Notes: generated by a model not told the origin, from the letters alone. DNA of 64,000 nucleotides from Olsenella sp. oral taxon 807 (GCF_001189515.2 NZ_CP012069.2:2418001-2482000), one strand, 5' to 3'. Positions 33,284 to 43,699 are shown, counted from the first letter of the stretch. Translations and numbers: made by a program.

Positions 33284-35077
33284 CTACAGCAGCCTCAACG
33301 AAACCTCCCTGAGTTGCCTGCCAGAGACCTCGGCCGGGGCATCACTCATGAGGTCCGAGCCGCTCGACGTCTTGGGGAAGGCCATGACCTCGCGAATCGA
33401 GTCCGAGCCCGCGAGCAACATGCACACGCGATCGAGACCGAGCGCAAAACCACCCATGGGAGGGGCGCCATATCTCAAGGCATCCATCAGAAAACCAAAT
33501 TGCTCCGTGGCCTGCTCCTCGCTGAAGCCGAGCTTCTTGAGGATACGCAGCTGCAGGTCAGCATCGTGGATACGCACGCCACCACCACCAGCCTCAAAGC
33601 CATCCATCACAAAGTCATAGGTATGCGAACCCACGGAGAGCGGATCGCTGTCAAGGCGTTCGATGTCTGCCTCTATCGGCTGGGTGAAGGGCTGGTGCTC
33701 GGCCGCGTAGGCCTTGCGATCCTCATCCCAGTGGAAGAGCGGGAAGTCCACGACCCACAGGAAGTCATGCCCCTCACGCGGGATACCGAGGGCGTCGGCC
33801 ATGTGGGAGCGCATGCCACCAAGGACCTCATCGGCCACGCGACGTGACTCGACGGCAAACATCACGAGATCGCCAGGCTCAACGTCCATCTCGAGGCGCA
33901 GCGCCGCCATCTCGGCGTCGGAGAAGAACTTCACGATGGGGCTCGTCACCGAACCATCCCCGCGAAAGGCTATGTAGGCCAAGCCCTTGGCGCCAAAGCT
34001 CGCCGCGACACCTGCGAGCTTGTCCAACTGGGCGCGAGGCCAGCTACCGGCTCCCTTGGCGTTGATAGCCTTGACGTAGGTCTTAGGGTCTGCTGCAGCA
34101 CTTGCAAAGAGCTTGAAGGCAGAGCTCTCGAAGATGTGCGTGACGTCGTGGAGTCTCATGCCATAGCGCGTGTCGGGCTTGTCGGTACCATACGTGTCCA
34201 TGGTGTCCCAGTACGACACGCGGCGAAGCGGCAGCTCCATAGAGACCCCTACCTCACCGAAGGCGTCGGCGAGCGCCTCCTCGAGCACGCCCATGACATC
34301 ATCCTGCGTGACGAAGCTCATCTCGACGTCCACCTGCGTGAACTCGGGCTGACGGTCCGAGCGCAGGTCCTCGTCGCGAAAGCACCGGGCGATCTGGTAG
34401 TAGCGCTCGACACCGCCTACCATAAGGAGTTGCTTCAGGAGCTGCGGCGACTGCGGCAGCGCATAGAAGTGCCCCGGCTGCGTGCGGCTCGGGACCAAGA
34501 AGTCACGGGCGCCCTCGGGCGTCGACTTGAAGAGCGAGGGCGTCTCGACCTCCATGAAGGCGCGCCGGTGAAACGCCTGGCGTATCGCGAAGGTGAAGTC
34601 GCTGCGCAGTCGCAGGGCGGACATCATCTGGGGACGACGCAGGTCCAGGTAGCGATAGCGCAGGCGCACGTCCTCAGCCACCTCGACATGGTCCTCGATC
34701 TGAAAGACGGGGGTCTTTGCCGTGTTCAGCACCTCGATGTCAGAGACGAGGACCTCTACCTCGCCAGTCGCAAGCTTCTCATTGTCCTGGCCCTCGGGAC
34801 GCTCGCGCACGACGCCGCTGACCTTTATGGGCCACTCGGAGCGGATGGTCTCGGCCCTGTGGAAAGCGACCCCGCCCGAATGCTCGGGGTCAAAGGCAAC
34901 CTGCGTCAGGCCCGCACGATCGCGCAGGTCCACGAAGATAAGACCACCGTGATCGCGGCGGTGCCACACCCATCCGGTGAGCGTGACCTCCCGACCGATG
35001 TCCTCGCGACGAAGCTCACCGCAGCTGTGCGTATGCATGCTGTGCATGTGCATGGGATCTGTGTCATATGAAGCCAT
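33284..35077 (-). CDS. aspS: Aspartyl-tRNA synthetase
   Basis: A 597-residue bacterial-type class II synthetase. An N-terminal OB-fold (GWVWHRRDHGGLIFVDLRDR) reads the anticodon. Motif 2 is FRDEDLRSDRQPEFTQVD. A GAD insertion follows, and motif 3 is GFALGLDRVCMLL. GAGAGG lies six bases before the ATG at 35077; the frame extends upstream to 35206, but that part is not conserved. It is in the same orientation as hisS, the common partner gene, with capA between them. Confidence 0.96.
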   Translation of the reverse strand: MASYDTDPMHMHSMHTHSCGELRREDIGREVTLTGWVWHRRDHGGLIFVDLRDRAGLTQVAFDPEHSGGVAFHRAETIRSEWPIKVSGVVRERPEGQDNEKLATGEVEVLVSDIEVLNTAKTPVFQIEDHVEVAEDVRLRYRYLDLRRPQMMSALRLRSDFTFAIRQAFHRRAFMEVETPSLFKSTPEGARDFLVPSRTQPGHFYALPQSPQLLKQLLMVGGVERYYQIARCFRDEDLRSDRQPEFTQVDVEMSFVTQDDVMGVLEEALADAFGEVGVSMELPLRRVSYWDTMDTYGTDKPDTRYGMRLHDVTHIFESSAFKLFASAAADPKTYVKAINAKGAGSWPRAQLDKLAGVAASFGAKGLAYIAFRGDGSVTSPIVKFFSDAEMAALRLEMDVEPGDLVMFAVESRRVADEVLGGMRSHMADALGIPREGHDFLWVVDFPLFHWDEDRKAYAAEHQPFTQPIEADIERLDSDPLSVGSHTYDFVMDGFEAGGGGVRIHDADLQLRILKKLGFSEEQATEQFGFLMDALRYGAPPMGGFALGLDRVCMLLAGSDSIREVMAFPKTSSGSDLMSDAPAEVSGRQLREVSLRLL

Positions 35078-35370
35078 GATCATCCTCTCGTCCCTGCCGC
35101 CCCGTGCCGTACGGGCGACTCCCCAGCAGACCACCCGTCGACGTAGACTGCGACGATGGGCACAAGCGATTATGATAGCAGCGATCTTGCAAAAGGCGAC
35201 CACCATCAGAGAGCCTGCATGTCAGCGTTACAGACTTGTCACGAGCGATGGTGCGAGATAGCTACCCACCCGCACGGCGTCGGGATTCTTGAGGATGATG
35301 ATGGCGGGAGCAAGACGCTCTCCGTACGCGATAGCTCACCCGCACGGAGTCTGGGTCCCTTGCGTAGCCC

Positions 35371-36942
35371 CTATGCCGCAGGGCCGAGAGCTGTGCCGCC
35401 AAAGTGAAGGATCGCGCTCGTGGCACGCTGGCCGTCCGCCGCGTCAAAGTCACCTGACGATATGGCCTCTGGAGACATCGTGCCGCTAAGCTCGCTGGTC
35501 TCAGTATCGTACGCGTCTCCCAGGACCGACGAGCAGAAGCCCTGCGCCCAGGCAGGCGTAAGAGACGGCGTCGAGCTCTGAGAGGCGAGGGCATCCGTCC
35601 AGTCCCTGAGAAGGTACGTGGTCATGCCTTTTCCCCTGTCTATAACCAGCGGCAAGAAGTGATAGGACCAGACTGACGCATGGCCACTCGAATCCTTGAC
35701 AAGCCGTAGCTTGGCCATGCCACCGATCAGCGATGAGTTGTCGCTCTGCGTGCAGATGAAGTTGCCCACCGACCAAAAGCAGAGAGTCTGTTTGTCACCC
35801 TCATCTCCCAACATCTCGACAGGACCGATCACGTGAGGATGCCCCCCTATGATGACATCAACGCCAGCGGAGCGGAAGACCTCGGCCCAACTATGCTGCT
35901 CGGCGGTCGGGGCGCTCACGTACTCGGTCCCCCAGTGCGGGAAGGCGACCACGATGTCGGCACCCCGCAAGCGTGCCGACATGACATTTGCGCGAATGCG
36001 CCCCTCATCAAGCAGCGAGACCGCCCCCTGGGGGTCCGGGATACCGTTGAGACCATAGGTATAGTTGAGGAGCGCCACCTTAAAGCCATCCTTCTTATAG
36101 ATGTACACGTTATCTAGGGAGCCTGGGTCAGTGGACTGGACATCTCGCTCGCCAAGAACGGCCACGTCGGGATGTTTTTCGTGCCAGAACTCGAGCTCAT
36201 TGTGGATACCCGCGTAGCTGCGATCCATGGCGTGGTTCGTTGCCTTGAGGATGACGTTGAAGCCAGCCGTAACTTCGGCGTCACCCATCTCTTGTGGGCC
36301 GTTGAAGCTGGGATAGCCTGTATACCCCAGCTCGGCACCACCCAGCGGCGTCTCTTGGTTCAGAACCTTGACATCCACCCCCTCGAGTGCGGGGACAATA
36401 TGCGAAAAGACATGATCGAAGTTGTAACTGCCGTCCGCTTGCTTACCACTCCGATAGACACCCGTATGCTGCAGCACGTCACCGACCATCACGAGGTCGA
36501 TGGTCACGGACCCTTGGCCGGGTGTCTTCTCGCGGATCGCCACTGCCCCTCGCCCCGACGTCCCCTGTACCAAGGGATCGGAAGGGCTCGCGCTCGGGTC
36601 ACCCAGCATCTGAGCGAACCATGATTGAATGGAGTTAAACCCATTCGAAAGCGGCTTAGTCAGGCCAGCTAGCCCGATGACCACGAGCACTGTCACGACG
36701 AGCGTGACCACGACCGACACACGTATGACCCTGCCCTTGCGCCTGCGGCCCTTGGCGGAAGCGAACCTGGCGGGAGCGGTGTGCAGCGCGTCCCTCCTCG
36801 GAGTCCTACGACGAAAGTCGGACCTTGCCGAATGCCGTGATGGCTGCGTGTGGACAGGACGGCATGGAGGGCGAGCAACTCTCCGCGATCTTGGGACCGC
36901 ACGTTGGCGCGAAGGCTGATGCTTGGGCATGTAAGCGGCCAT
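35371..36942 (-). CDS. CapA-family protein (PGA_cap metallophosphatase-like)
   Basis: A 523-residue protein. An Arg-rich N-terminus of about 75 residues precedes one membrane helix (about 79-101, VVVTLVVTVLVVIGLAGL). The outer domain (about 150-430) is CapA-type: VMVGDVLQHTGVY, NQETPLGG, KATNHAMD, FPHWGTEYVSAPT and GGHPHVIGPVE give the Asp/Asn/His metal ligands. CapA proteins take part in poly-gamma-glutamate or other capsule/wall polymer work; no pgs genes are nearby, so the substrate is unknown. It separates hisS from aspS. Confidence 0.88.
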   Translation of the reverse strand: MAAYMPKHQPSRQRAVPRSRRVARPPCRPVHTQPSRHSARSDFRRRTPRRDALHTAPARFASAKGRRRKGRVIRVSVVVTLVVTVLVVIGLAGLTKPLSNGFNSIQSWFAQMLGDPSASPSDPLVQGTSGRGAVAIREKTPGQGSVTIDLVMVGDVLQHTGVYRSGKQADGSYNFDHVFSHIVPALEGVDVKVLNQETPLGGAELGYTGYPSFNGPQEMGDAEVTAGFNVILKATNHAMDRSYAGIHNELEFWHEKHPDVAVLGERDVQSTDPGSLDNVYIYKKDGFKVALLNYTYGLNGIPDPQGAVSLLDEGRIRANVMSARLRGADIVVAFPHWGTEYVSAPTAEQHSWAEVFRSAGVDVIIGGHPHVIGPVEMLGDEGDKQTLCFWSVGNFICTQSDNSSLIGGMAKLRLVKDSSGHASVWSYHFLPLVIDRGKGMTTYLLRDWTDALASQSSTPSLTPAWAQGFCSSVLGDAYDTETSELSGTMSPEAISSGDFDAADGQRATSAILHFGGTALGPAA

Positions 36943-37221
36943 GTCACTCCAAAGAGACTCAGTGGTTGAGATGGACCCACGGACCCACCCTCGGTACGCT
37001 GTCGTGCGCTAGGCTCTGTGCCACACCCACGATCCGACCTCACCAGGGCCATCGTAGGCACAAGCCACCACGCCGAGGATGAGAGCTTGGATGAATGCCA
37101 CCTCAAGTGTAACGCAGACCCACTGTCCAAACGTCACCGACATGTGCGGACATCCCCATACTTGGGTCGTGGTGATACTGTCACGACCACCTTCTGAAAC
37201 GAAGTGCTCAGCACGACAGCG

Positions 37222-38535
37222 CTACGAGATTCTCTGGCTCACAGTTGCGACTAGCTCTGCCAAGGGAAGTCTGACCTGCTCGTGGGTCTGCATGTCGCGC
37301 AGGGTCGCCGTGCCCGAGGCGACCTCGTCCGCACCGAGCACCACACACAGGCGAGCACCCAGCCTATCCGCCTGCTTAAACTGGCTTTTGAGCGAGCGTC
37401 CCTGGTAGTCCGCCTCGGTACGGACACCCGCCCGGCGAAGCGCCAGCGAGGTCGAGAAGACGGCATCGCGCTGCTCGGGAGCCGCACACGCCACGTAGAC
37501 GCAGGCCGGCGGCTTGGTCTCAAGTGAGCCCCCACAAGCCGCAAGGGCAAGGGATATCCTCTCGAACCCCACCGCAAAGCCTATGCCGGGGGTAGGCCTG
37601 CCGCCCTCAAGCTCTACCAGATCATCATAGCGCCCGCCTCCACCGATGGCGCCGACGCCAGAGTCGAGCGCATCCACCTCAAAGACGGTGCGGGTGTAGT
37701 AGTCAAGACCACGCACGAGGGTCGGATCCTCGACATATGCGACGCCCGCCTCGTCCAGGTAGCACTTGACCTGCGCATAATGCGCAGCACACGTGTCGCA
37801 GAGGTGGTCGGTAACAAGCGGTGCGTGAGCCATGATCTCACGGTCGTGATCAACCTTACAGTCGAAGGCACGTAGCGGGTTGACATCCGCACGCTCCCTG
37901 CAGTCGGCGCACAGCTCATGTGCGTGGGCGATGATAAAGTCGCGGACCTTCTCACGATAGGCAGGCCGACAAGTGGCATCACCCATCGAGTTGATGCGTA
38001 ACCGAAGCCTGGCCGGATCGAAGCCCAGGAGCCTGAAGTACTCCATGAGCACGATGACACACTCGGCGTCGGCTGCTGGATCAGGTGCCCCCATCCACTC
38101 GATACCCACTTGATGGAACTGGCGCAAACGACCTTTCTGTGGGCGCTCTCCACGAAACATTGCCTCTGCGTACCAAAGCTTAACCGGAGCCGCGCCCTGA
38201 GAGACGAGCTTATCCTCCACAGCGGCTCGAACGACACCTGCCGTCCCCTCGGGACGCAGCGCCATGCGCTGCTTGGCCTTAAGACCACCTTCACCCCCCG
38301 CGCCAATCAGCCGCTCCATAAGAGCACCCGAGAAGACGCGAAACATCTCCTTGCGAACGACGTCCGTCGACTCACCGATGCCGTGGACAAAGGTGTCCAC
38401 CTGCTCGATAGCCGGCGTCTCTATCATATCGAAGCCGTACGTGCCAAAGAGCTCACGTGCCGTATCCTGTATGTGCTGCCAACCACGCATGTAGCCGCCA
38501 TACAGGTCCTCTGTTCCCTGGATCCTCTGCGCCAT
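37222..38535 (-). CDS. hisS: Histidyl-tRNA synthetase
   Basis: A 437-residue class II synthetase. Motif 1 region IQGTEDLYGG.., motif 2 MALRPEGTAGVVRA and YAEAMFRGERPQKGRLRQFHQVGIEWMG, the His-specific LVRGLDYYTRTVFE, GGGRYDDL and motif 3 GIGFAVGFERISLAL are all present. A C-terminal anticodon domain follows. The ATG at 38535 follows GAAGGGG; the longer frame from 38562 is less likely. No T-box leader is seen upstream. Confidence 0.96.
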   Translation of the reverse strand: MAQRIQGTEDLYGGYMRGWQHIQDTARELFGTYGFDMIETPAIEQVDTFVHGIGESTDVVRKEMFRVFSGALMERLIGAGGEGGLKAKQRMALRPEGTAGVVRAAVEDKLVSQGAAPVKLWYAEAMFRGERPQKGRLRQFHQVGIEWMGAPDPAADAECVIVLMEYFRLLGFDPARLRLRINSMGDATCRPAYREKVRDFIIAHAHELCADCRERADVNPLRAFDCKVDHDREIMAHAPLVTDHLCDTCAAHYAQVKCYLDEAGVAYVEDPTLVRGLDYYTRTVFEVDALDSGVGAIGGGGRYDDLVELEGGRPTPGIGFAVGFERISLALAACGGSLETKPPACVYVACAAPEQRDAVFSTSLALRRAGVRTEADYQGRSLKSQFKQADRLGARLCVVLGADEVASGTATLRDMQTHEQVRLPLAELVATVSQRIS

Positions 38536-38856
38536 GGCCCCTTCTTCTTCCCGTATGATCATCTACCTCAGGTGATAGTCGAGCGACACCGCCATCCGCC
38601 AGTATAGCCGAGGTAGTCGCAAGAGCGGACGGCGGGCAACCGCCGCAGCCTACACTCATCCCGTCCGATGAGACCACGATCCATGGCACGGAGGTAGTAC
38701 GAGGTCGGACAGCGCGCCAAACGCTCAGGAGTACGACTACAGGCCCGGTGGCATCACCACCGCCAGATAGAGCGAGAGGATATCCGAGGGAGAAGCGCGA
38801 ACGGGACGGTGACAGAAGGCCGGGGCCTTGCGGTCACGCAGCGATTGTCCCGGCGT
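38536..38856. other. Gap between hisS and treC without a recognised feature
   Basis: 321 bases upstream of hisS and downstream of treC. It should hold the hisS promoter and the trehalose operon terminator, but I see no clear hexamers or hairpin. Confidence 0.4.
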
Positions 38857-40536
38857 CTACCACGCGAGCGCCACGGCCTCATACGGTCTGAGGCTCAGCG
38901 CGCCCTTCTCGTCAAACGTCGGATCCCCGCAGTTGGCGATCAGCGTGCTGCTGCCCGCAACCGTATCTGCCGACAGAGCCGTGACGTCTTCGCCAGAGAA
39001 GTTGCAGGCAACGACTATGCGATCCTGCCCCAAGGTGCGCTCATAGGCAATGACCTTGTCTGATGGGCTCTCTAGGAAGCGCACGGTACCACGCTGTATG
39101 ACGGCATTCTCCTTGCGCAGACTGATCAGGTCACGGTAGAAGATCCACACGGAGTCAGGGTCGCCCTCCTCCACGGCGGCATTAAGCCAGAGGTGATTGT
39201 CCGGCACGCCGATCCAAGGGGTACCGGACGTAAAGCCGGCATGGTCGCTGCCATCCCACTGAACAGGCGTCCTCGAGTTATCGCGGGAGCGCTCACTCAC
39301 CACATGGAAGGCCTCGTCCGCACTCATGCCCCCATCCTGCAAGATCTTGTAGTAGTTCTTGGTCTCCACGTCACGATAGTCATCGATGGACGCAAAGCCT
39401 GGGTTGGTCATGCCCAGCTCCTCCCCCTGGTACACGTAGGGGGTCCCCCGCATGAGATGCGTGCAGAGGCCGAGCAGCTCACTTGAGCGACGCCAGAGCT
39501 CACGGCTCGACACATCACCGAAGCGCGAGTTGGGACGGGGCTGATCGTGGTTTGACCAGAAGAGGGCGTTCCATCCTCCGTCCGCCGACATTCGCTCCTG
39601 CCACTCGGCAAAGAGACGCCGCAGCGCGCTGATATCAGGTTCCGCAAGCGCCCATTTGTCGCCATTCAGGTAATCCACCTTCAGATGATGAAAACTGAAC
39701 GTCATGGCCAGTTCGTGACAGTCGGGCTTCGAGTAGCGGACGCAGTCATCGATGGAGGTAGAGCTCATCTCACCGACCGTCATCAGATCGTCGATGCCAG
39801 CCTCACGCACGAGCTCCTGTAGATACTCATGGACGTGCGGACCATCCGTGTAGAAACGCCTGCCATCTCCCTCATCGTCGCTCCTCAGCTCGGAAGGCTT
39901 CGAGATCAGGTTTACGACGTCAAAGCGGAAGGCAGAGACGCCCTTTGCCTTCCAGAAGCGGATGACATCCGCAAGCTCGTTTCGCACGCGGGGGTTATCC
40001 CAGTTGAGATCGGCCTGGCTCTTGTCAAAGAGGTGCAGGTACCACTTGTTGAGCGAGGGTACGTACTGCCACGCACTGCCTCCGAACTTGGATACCCAGT
40101 TCGTGGGAGGCTCCCCGGGGTTCTCCTCGGTGGCACCCTCTGCGGCGTCGACGAACTTATAGTAATCGAGATAGGTGGGGTCTCCCTTGAGGGCCTTCTG
40201 GAACCACTCGTGCTCTGTGGACGTGTGGTTGAACACCATGTCGAGCATGATGGCGATGTCCCGCTCCCTCGCCTCGCTCACGAGCTCGTCGAAGTCCTCC
40301 ATGCTACCAAACACGGGATCTATATTCCGATAGTCCGCGACGTCGTATCCATTGTCGTTCTGGGGAGAGACGAAGAACGGCGTTATCCACACGCAGTCAA
40401 CTCCGAGTTCCTTAAGATAGTCCAAACAGTAGGTGATGCCTCTCAGGTCCCCGATACCATCATCGTTAGAATCCTTAAAACTTCTAATATAGATCTGGTA
40501 GACAACCTTATCGCCAAATTGCTCAGCTCGATCCAT
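38857..40536 (-). CDS. treC: Trehalose-6-phosphate hydrolase
   Basis: A 559-residue GH13 enzyme that splits imported trehalose-6-phosphate into glucose and glucose-6-phosphate. It closely follows TreC along its length: VYQIYIRSFKDSNDDGIGDLRGI, VDCVWITPFFVSPQNDNGYDVADY, DMVFNHTSTEHEWF, FRFDVVNLISK (nucleophile Asp), LMTVGEMSST (acid Glu), WSNHDQPR and YQGEELGMTNP. The ATG at 40536 has a GGAGGAGAGAGG ribosome site; an extension to 40596 is rejected. It lies 82 bp after treB. Confidence 0.95.
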   Translation of the reverse strand: MDRAEQFGDKVVYQIYIRSFKDSNDDGIGDLRGITYCLDYLKELGVDCVWITPFFVSPQNDNGYDVADYRNIDPVFGSMEDFDELVSEARERDIAIMLDMVFNHTSTEHEWFQKALKGDPTYLDYYKFVDAAEGATEENPGEPPTNWVSKFGGSAWQYVPSLNKWYLHLFDKSQADLNWDNPRVRNELADVIRFWKAKGVSAFRFDVVNLISKPSELRSDDEGDGRRFYTDGPHVHEYLQELVREAGIDDLMTVGEMSSTSIDDCVRYSKPDCHELAMTFSFHHLKVDYLNGDKWALAEPDISALRRLFAEWQERMSADGGWNALFWSNHDQPRPNSRFGDVSSRELWRRSSELLGLCTHLMRGTPYVYQGEELGMTNPGFASIDDYRDVETKNYYKILQDGGMSADEAFHVVSERSRDNSRTPVQWDGSDHAGFTSGTPWIGVPDNHLWLNAAVEEGDPDSVWIFYRDLISLRKENAVIQRGTVRFLESPSDKVIAYERTLGQDRIVVACNFSGEDVTALSADTVAGSSTLIANCGDPTFDEKGALSLRPYEAVALAW

Positions 40537-40618
40537 AGTGCCTCTCTCCTCCTCAACGAAGGTGGCGCCGCACAGAGAGTGGGCTTGCGACGCCACCTGA
40601 CCGACAGAGTTTTACACC

Positions 40619-42622
40619 TTATTGCTTAGTCCCATATCCAATGACTGTGGTCTTTCCAGCCTCTACCTCACCCTTGGACACAAGTTCGAGCTTACCCGCC
40701 CGACCGACACTCGTTACGATCATCATGACCGTATCCTTGTGACCAGCGGCCGCGATCTTGTCTCTGTCGAAGCTGACGAGCCTCTGACCGGAGTGGACCA
40801 TATCTCCCTGATCGACGTAGGTCGTGAATCCGTCACCCTGCATCTCTACGGTATCCAAGCCGATGTGGATGAGAAGCTCGAGGTCATTGGAAAGCTTGAG
40901 GCCAACGGCATGGCCTGAGTTCGCCATCATGACGCTGACCTCAGCGTCGCAGGGTGCGATGACCTCTCCGTCAAAGGGGTCGATCGCGATGCCCTCGCCC
41001 ATCATACCGGAGGAGAAGACGCCGTCTTCCACGGAAGCGAGCGTACGAGCGGTACCGTTCACGACTGCCTTGATACTGCCATCTGCGACTACGTCGCCAT
41101 GGGCGGAGGGTGCGGGAGCATTGGCTGTTGAGGTCGCAGCCGCAACGGTGGCGGTCTTCTCTCCCTCAGGTACGCTGTCATCGACACCAGCACCTCCGTC
41201 AATGCCCCTGCGCTTGCCCACGACGTAGGTGAGCGCAAACGGAACCGCGATGGCAACGACCATGCAGATCGCAAAGCTCAGGAAGAACCTAGAGTTGATC
41301 GAGAGAATACCTGGCAGGCCACCTACGCCGATGGCATTAGCGGTAGTTGAGGTCGCGGTACAGATGACACCCGCAATGGAGCTGCCGATCATGGCGCACA
41401 CGAAGGGGAACATGTGCTTGAGGTTGACGCCGAAGATGGCAGGTTCGGTGACACCCAGGTAGCACGAGAGACAGGCAGGGATGTTGACCTGTTGGGCGTC
41501 CTCGTCCCTCCTCTGGAGCACGACCATGGCAAGGACCGCCGAGCCTTGTGCGATGTTGGAGAGCGCGATCATAGGCCAGAGCATGGTTCCGCCCGTCTGG
41601 TTGATGAGCTGCAGATCGACGGCATTGGTCATGTGGTGCAGGCCGGTGATCACGAGCGGAGCGTATACGGCTCCAAAGATGGCGCCGAACAAGACGCGCA
41701 AGGGTCCCGAGATGCCAACCATAACGATGTTGCCGATCCATGTGCCAATGATCCAGCCGATGGGACCGACGATGAAGTGGGCTGTCATAACGCCAAGCAA
41801 AAGCGAGCAGAAGGGTACGATGATCATCTGTATGAGGGCGGGAGTTATCCTCTTGAAGAAGCGCTCATAGTAGTTGAAACAGATGGCGGCAAGGATGGCG
41901 GGCAAGACCTGTGACTGGTAGCCCACCATATGGACCTGTGCAAAACCAAAGTCCCAGGTATACTTGACCCATTCCTCTGGTGTGGCACCCGCCACACTGT
42001 ACGCGTTCATGAGCTGACCCGAGATGAGCGTGAGGCCGAGCACGATGCCCAGCATCGGCGTGCCGCCCATCTTCTTGGTGATTGAATAGCAGATGCCTAC
42101 GGGAATGCCCAGATGAAACACTGCCTCGCCGATGAGCCACAAAAAGCCGTAGACACCGGTCCAGAACTGCGAGAGGGAGGCGAGCGTCTGGTTGCCGTCA
42201 GGCCCGAAGTAGGGCATGTCTCCCAGGATGTTTCGAAAACCTAGGATGAGACCACCAGTGATGATGGCGGGAATGAGTGGCGCGAAGACCTCGGCAATGG
42301 CGCCCATAGCCTTCTGCAGAGGATTCTGGTTGCCGGCGGCCGCAGCCTTGACGTCAGCCTTGCTACCTTCGCTCACGCCCGAGACGGCCACAAAGTCATC
42401 GTAGAAGTCGGCGACGTCGTTGCCGATGATGACCTGGAACTGCCCCGCCTGCGTAAAGCTGCCCTTGACAGAGCTAAGCTTCTCGATGGCTGGCACATCG
42501 GCCTTGGCGGGGTCAGCCAGGGCGAAGCGCATGCGCGTGATGCAATGCGTCACTGCGCTGATGTTGTCCTTGCCGCCGATGAGTCGCAGCAACTCCTTGG
42601 CATCGCCCTCGTACTTTCCCAT
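40619..42622 (-). CDS. treB: PTS trehalose-specific EIIBCA transporter
   Basis: A 667-residue membrane phosphotransferase permease. The EIIB domain holds the phosphorylated Cys27 (AVTHCITRMRF). The EIIC domain (about 100-460) has roughly ten helices and GLHHMTNAVDLQLI. A glucose-type EIIA domain is fused at the C-terminus (from about 525: GEVIAPCDAEVS, with the phospho-His in LLIHIGLDTVEMQGDGF). E. coli TreB lacks EIIA, so this form is self-contained down to HPr. AAGGAG precedes the ATG at 42622; the longer frame to 42814 runs into the promoter region. Confidence 0.94.
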   Translation of the reverse strand: MGKYEGDAKELLRLIGGKDNISAVTHCITRMRFALADPAKADVPAIEKLSSVKGSFTQAGQFQVIIGNDVADFYDDFVAVSGVSEGSKADVKAAAAGNQNPLQKAMGAIAEVFAPLIPAIITGGLILGFRNILGDMPYFGPDGNQTLASLSQFWTGVYGFLWLIGEAVFHLGIPVGICYSITKKMGGTPMLGIVLGLTLISGQLMNAYSVAGATPEEWVKYTWDFGFAQVHMVGYQSQVLPAILAAICFNYYERFFKRITPALIQMIIVPFCSLLLGVMTAHFIVGPIGWIIGTWIGNIVMVGISGPLRVLFGAIFGAVYAPLVITGLHHMTNAVDLQLINQTGGTMLWPMIALSNIAQGSAVLAMVVLQRRDEDAQQVNIPACLSCYLGVTEPAIFGVNLKHMFPFVCAMIGSSIAGVICTATSTTANAIGVGGLPGILSINSRFFLSFAICMVVAIAVPFALTYVVGKRRGIDGGAGVDDSVPEGEKTATVAAATSTANAPAPSAHGDVVADGSIKAVVNGTARTLASVEDGVFSSGMMGEGIAIDPFDGEVIAPCDAEVSVMMANSGHAVGLKLSNDLELLIHIGLDTVEMQGDGFTTYVDQGDMVHSGQRLVSFDRDKIAAAGHKDTVMMIVTSVGRAGKLELVSKGEVEAGKTTVIGYGTKQ

Positions 42623-42713
42623 CTCTACTCCTTCGTCCTGACGTCGCCAGGATCTCTTACCCTCATGGCAACCTTCGCAGCTCTCTTCGCCGACGAATAG
42701 GCTGATGCCAGCA

Positions 42714-42742
42714 TTGAATAAAATTATTGCTCGCGTATTCAA
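42714..42742. promoter_or_regulatory. Inverted repeat in the treB-treR promoter region, candidate TreR operator
   Basis: TTGAATA (42714-42720) and TATTCAA (42736-42742) form a 7-bp dyad with a 15-bp AT-rich centre, in otherwise GC-rich DNA about 90 bp before treB. On the treB strand it includes TTGAAT and, 16 bp later, TATTCA, a possible -35/-10 pair. GntR repressors bind such dyads over their promoters. Assignment to TreR is inference. Confidence 0.5.
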
Positions 42743-42874
42743 ATAGGTCAAGGGAGGACGTCGGGCTGTAGCAAACGGCGATACTCTCACCGCGAACGGT
42801 AAGGAGACCTGCAAACGGGGTATGACATGAGATGTTGCGTTGTCAATGAAGCATCAGAGGCGAGGGACGAAAAG

Positions 42875-43591
42875 ATGCAGGCGATCTACGGTTCAATATA
42901 TGAGGATCTCCTAGAGCAGATCAAGATGGGTGACTACCCCTACCAATCGTTCGTGCCCTCCGAAAGCACCCTCGTCGAGCGGTACTCATGCTCACACAAC
43001 ACGGTAAGAAGGGCGCTCGGATTGCTTGCGCAGCAGGGGTACGTACAGCCCGTCAACGGCAAGGGCGTGCGGGTGATATACCAGCCGCACGAACGGGCGC
43101 TCTTCAAGGCCTGCGGCATCGAGACGTTCAAGGAGGCCGCCGCCCGCAACCATCTCTCCACCGCGACCAAAATCGAGACGTTCGAGCGCATCGCCGCTGA
43201 CCTTCGTCTTGCGAGACTCAGCGGTTTTAAGGCGGGTGACAAACTCCTCCACATAGACAGGGTCCGGATAGTTGAGGGACGCCCGCACATTCTGGACCGT
43301 AGCTACTTTCTTGAGGACCTCGTCCCCGGCCTCACGAGAAAACGAGCGGCCGGCTCGATCTACGAGTACCTCGAGGACAAGTTGCGCATGAAGATCGTCA
43401 CAAGCAAGCGAACGATCACCGCCGAGAAGGCGACGCAGACAGACCACTGCTACCTTGACCTCGAGGGCTTTGACTTCGTCGCCGTCATGTGCAGTCGGAC
43501 CTTCAACGGAGACGGGCACATGTTCGAGTACACGCAGTCACGACATCACCCCGACTGCTTCTCGTTTAGCGCTGTGGCTAGACGGGTGTAG
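42875..43591 (+). CDS. treR: GntR-family trehalose operon regulator
   Basis: A 238-residue HutC-type regulator. The winged helix is at the N-terminus (IYGSIYEDLLEQIKMGDY...LPSES-like FVPSESTLVERYSCSHNTVRRALGLLAQQGYV). A UTRA ligand domain follows (HIDRVRIVEGRPHILDRSYFLEDLVPGL). Homologues bind trehalose-6-phosphate as inducer. AGGGA lies eight bases before the ATG at 42875, so the earlier ATG at 42827 is not preferred. Divergent from treB, which it should repress. Confidence 0.9.
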   Translation: MQAIYGSIYEDLLEQIKMGDYPYQSFVPSESTLVERYSCSHNTVRRALGLLAQQGYVQPVNGKGVRVIYQPHERALFKACGIETFKEAAARNHLSTATKIETFERIAADLRLARLSGFKAGDKLLHIDRVRIVEGRPHILDRSYFLEDLVPGLTRKRAAGSIYEYLEDKLRMKIVTSKRTITAEKATQTDHCYLDLEGFDFVAVMCSRTFNGDGHMFEYTQSRHHPDCFSFSAVARRV

Positions 43592-43699
43592 GGGCTAGAC
43601 CCCCAACTACAGCCCTACGCGGCGCGCCGGCGGTACGCGGGCACGCGAGCGTGCAGACGGATGCAAGGCAGGCCCCGCACCCGCCGCCTAGACTGGCCA

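Noticed and set aside
37165-37188. Hairpin GGTCGTG/CACGACC after hisS as a terminator
   Set aside because: Only a 7-bp stem with a 10-base loop and no U-run; too weak to list as a feature.
38536-38856. T-box leader before hisS
   Set aside because: No specifier-loop stem or antiterminator T-box sequence could be recognised.
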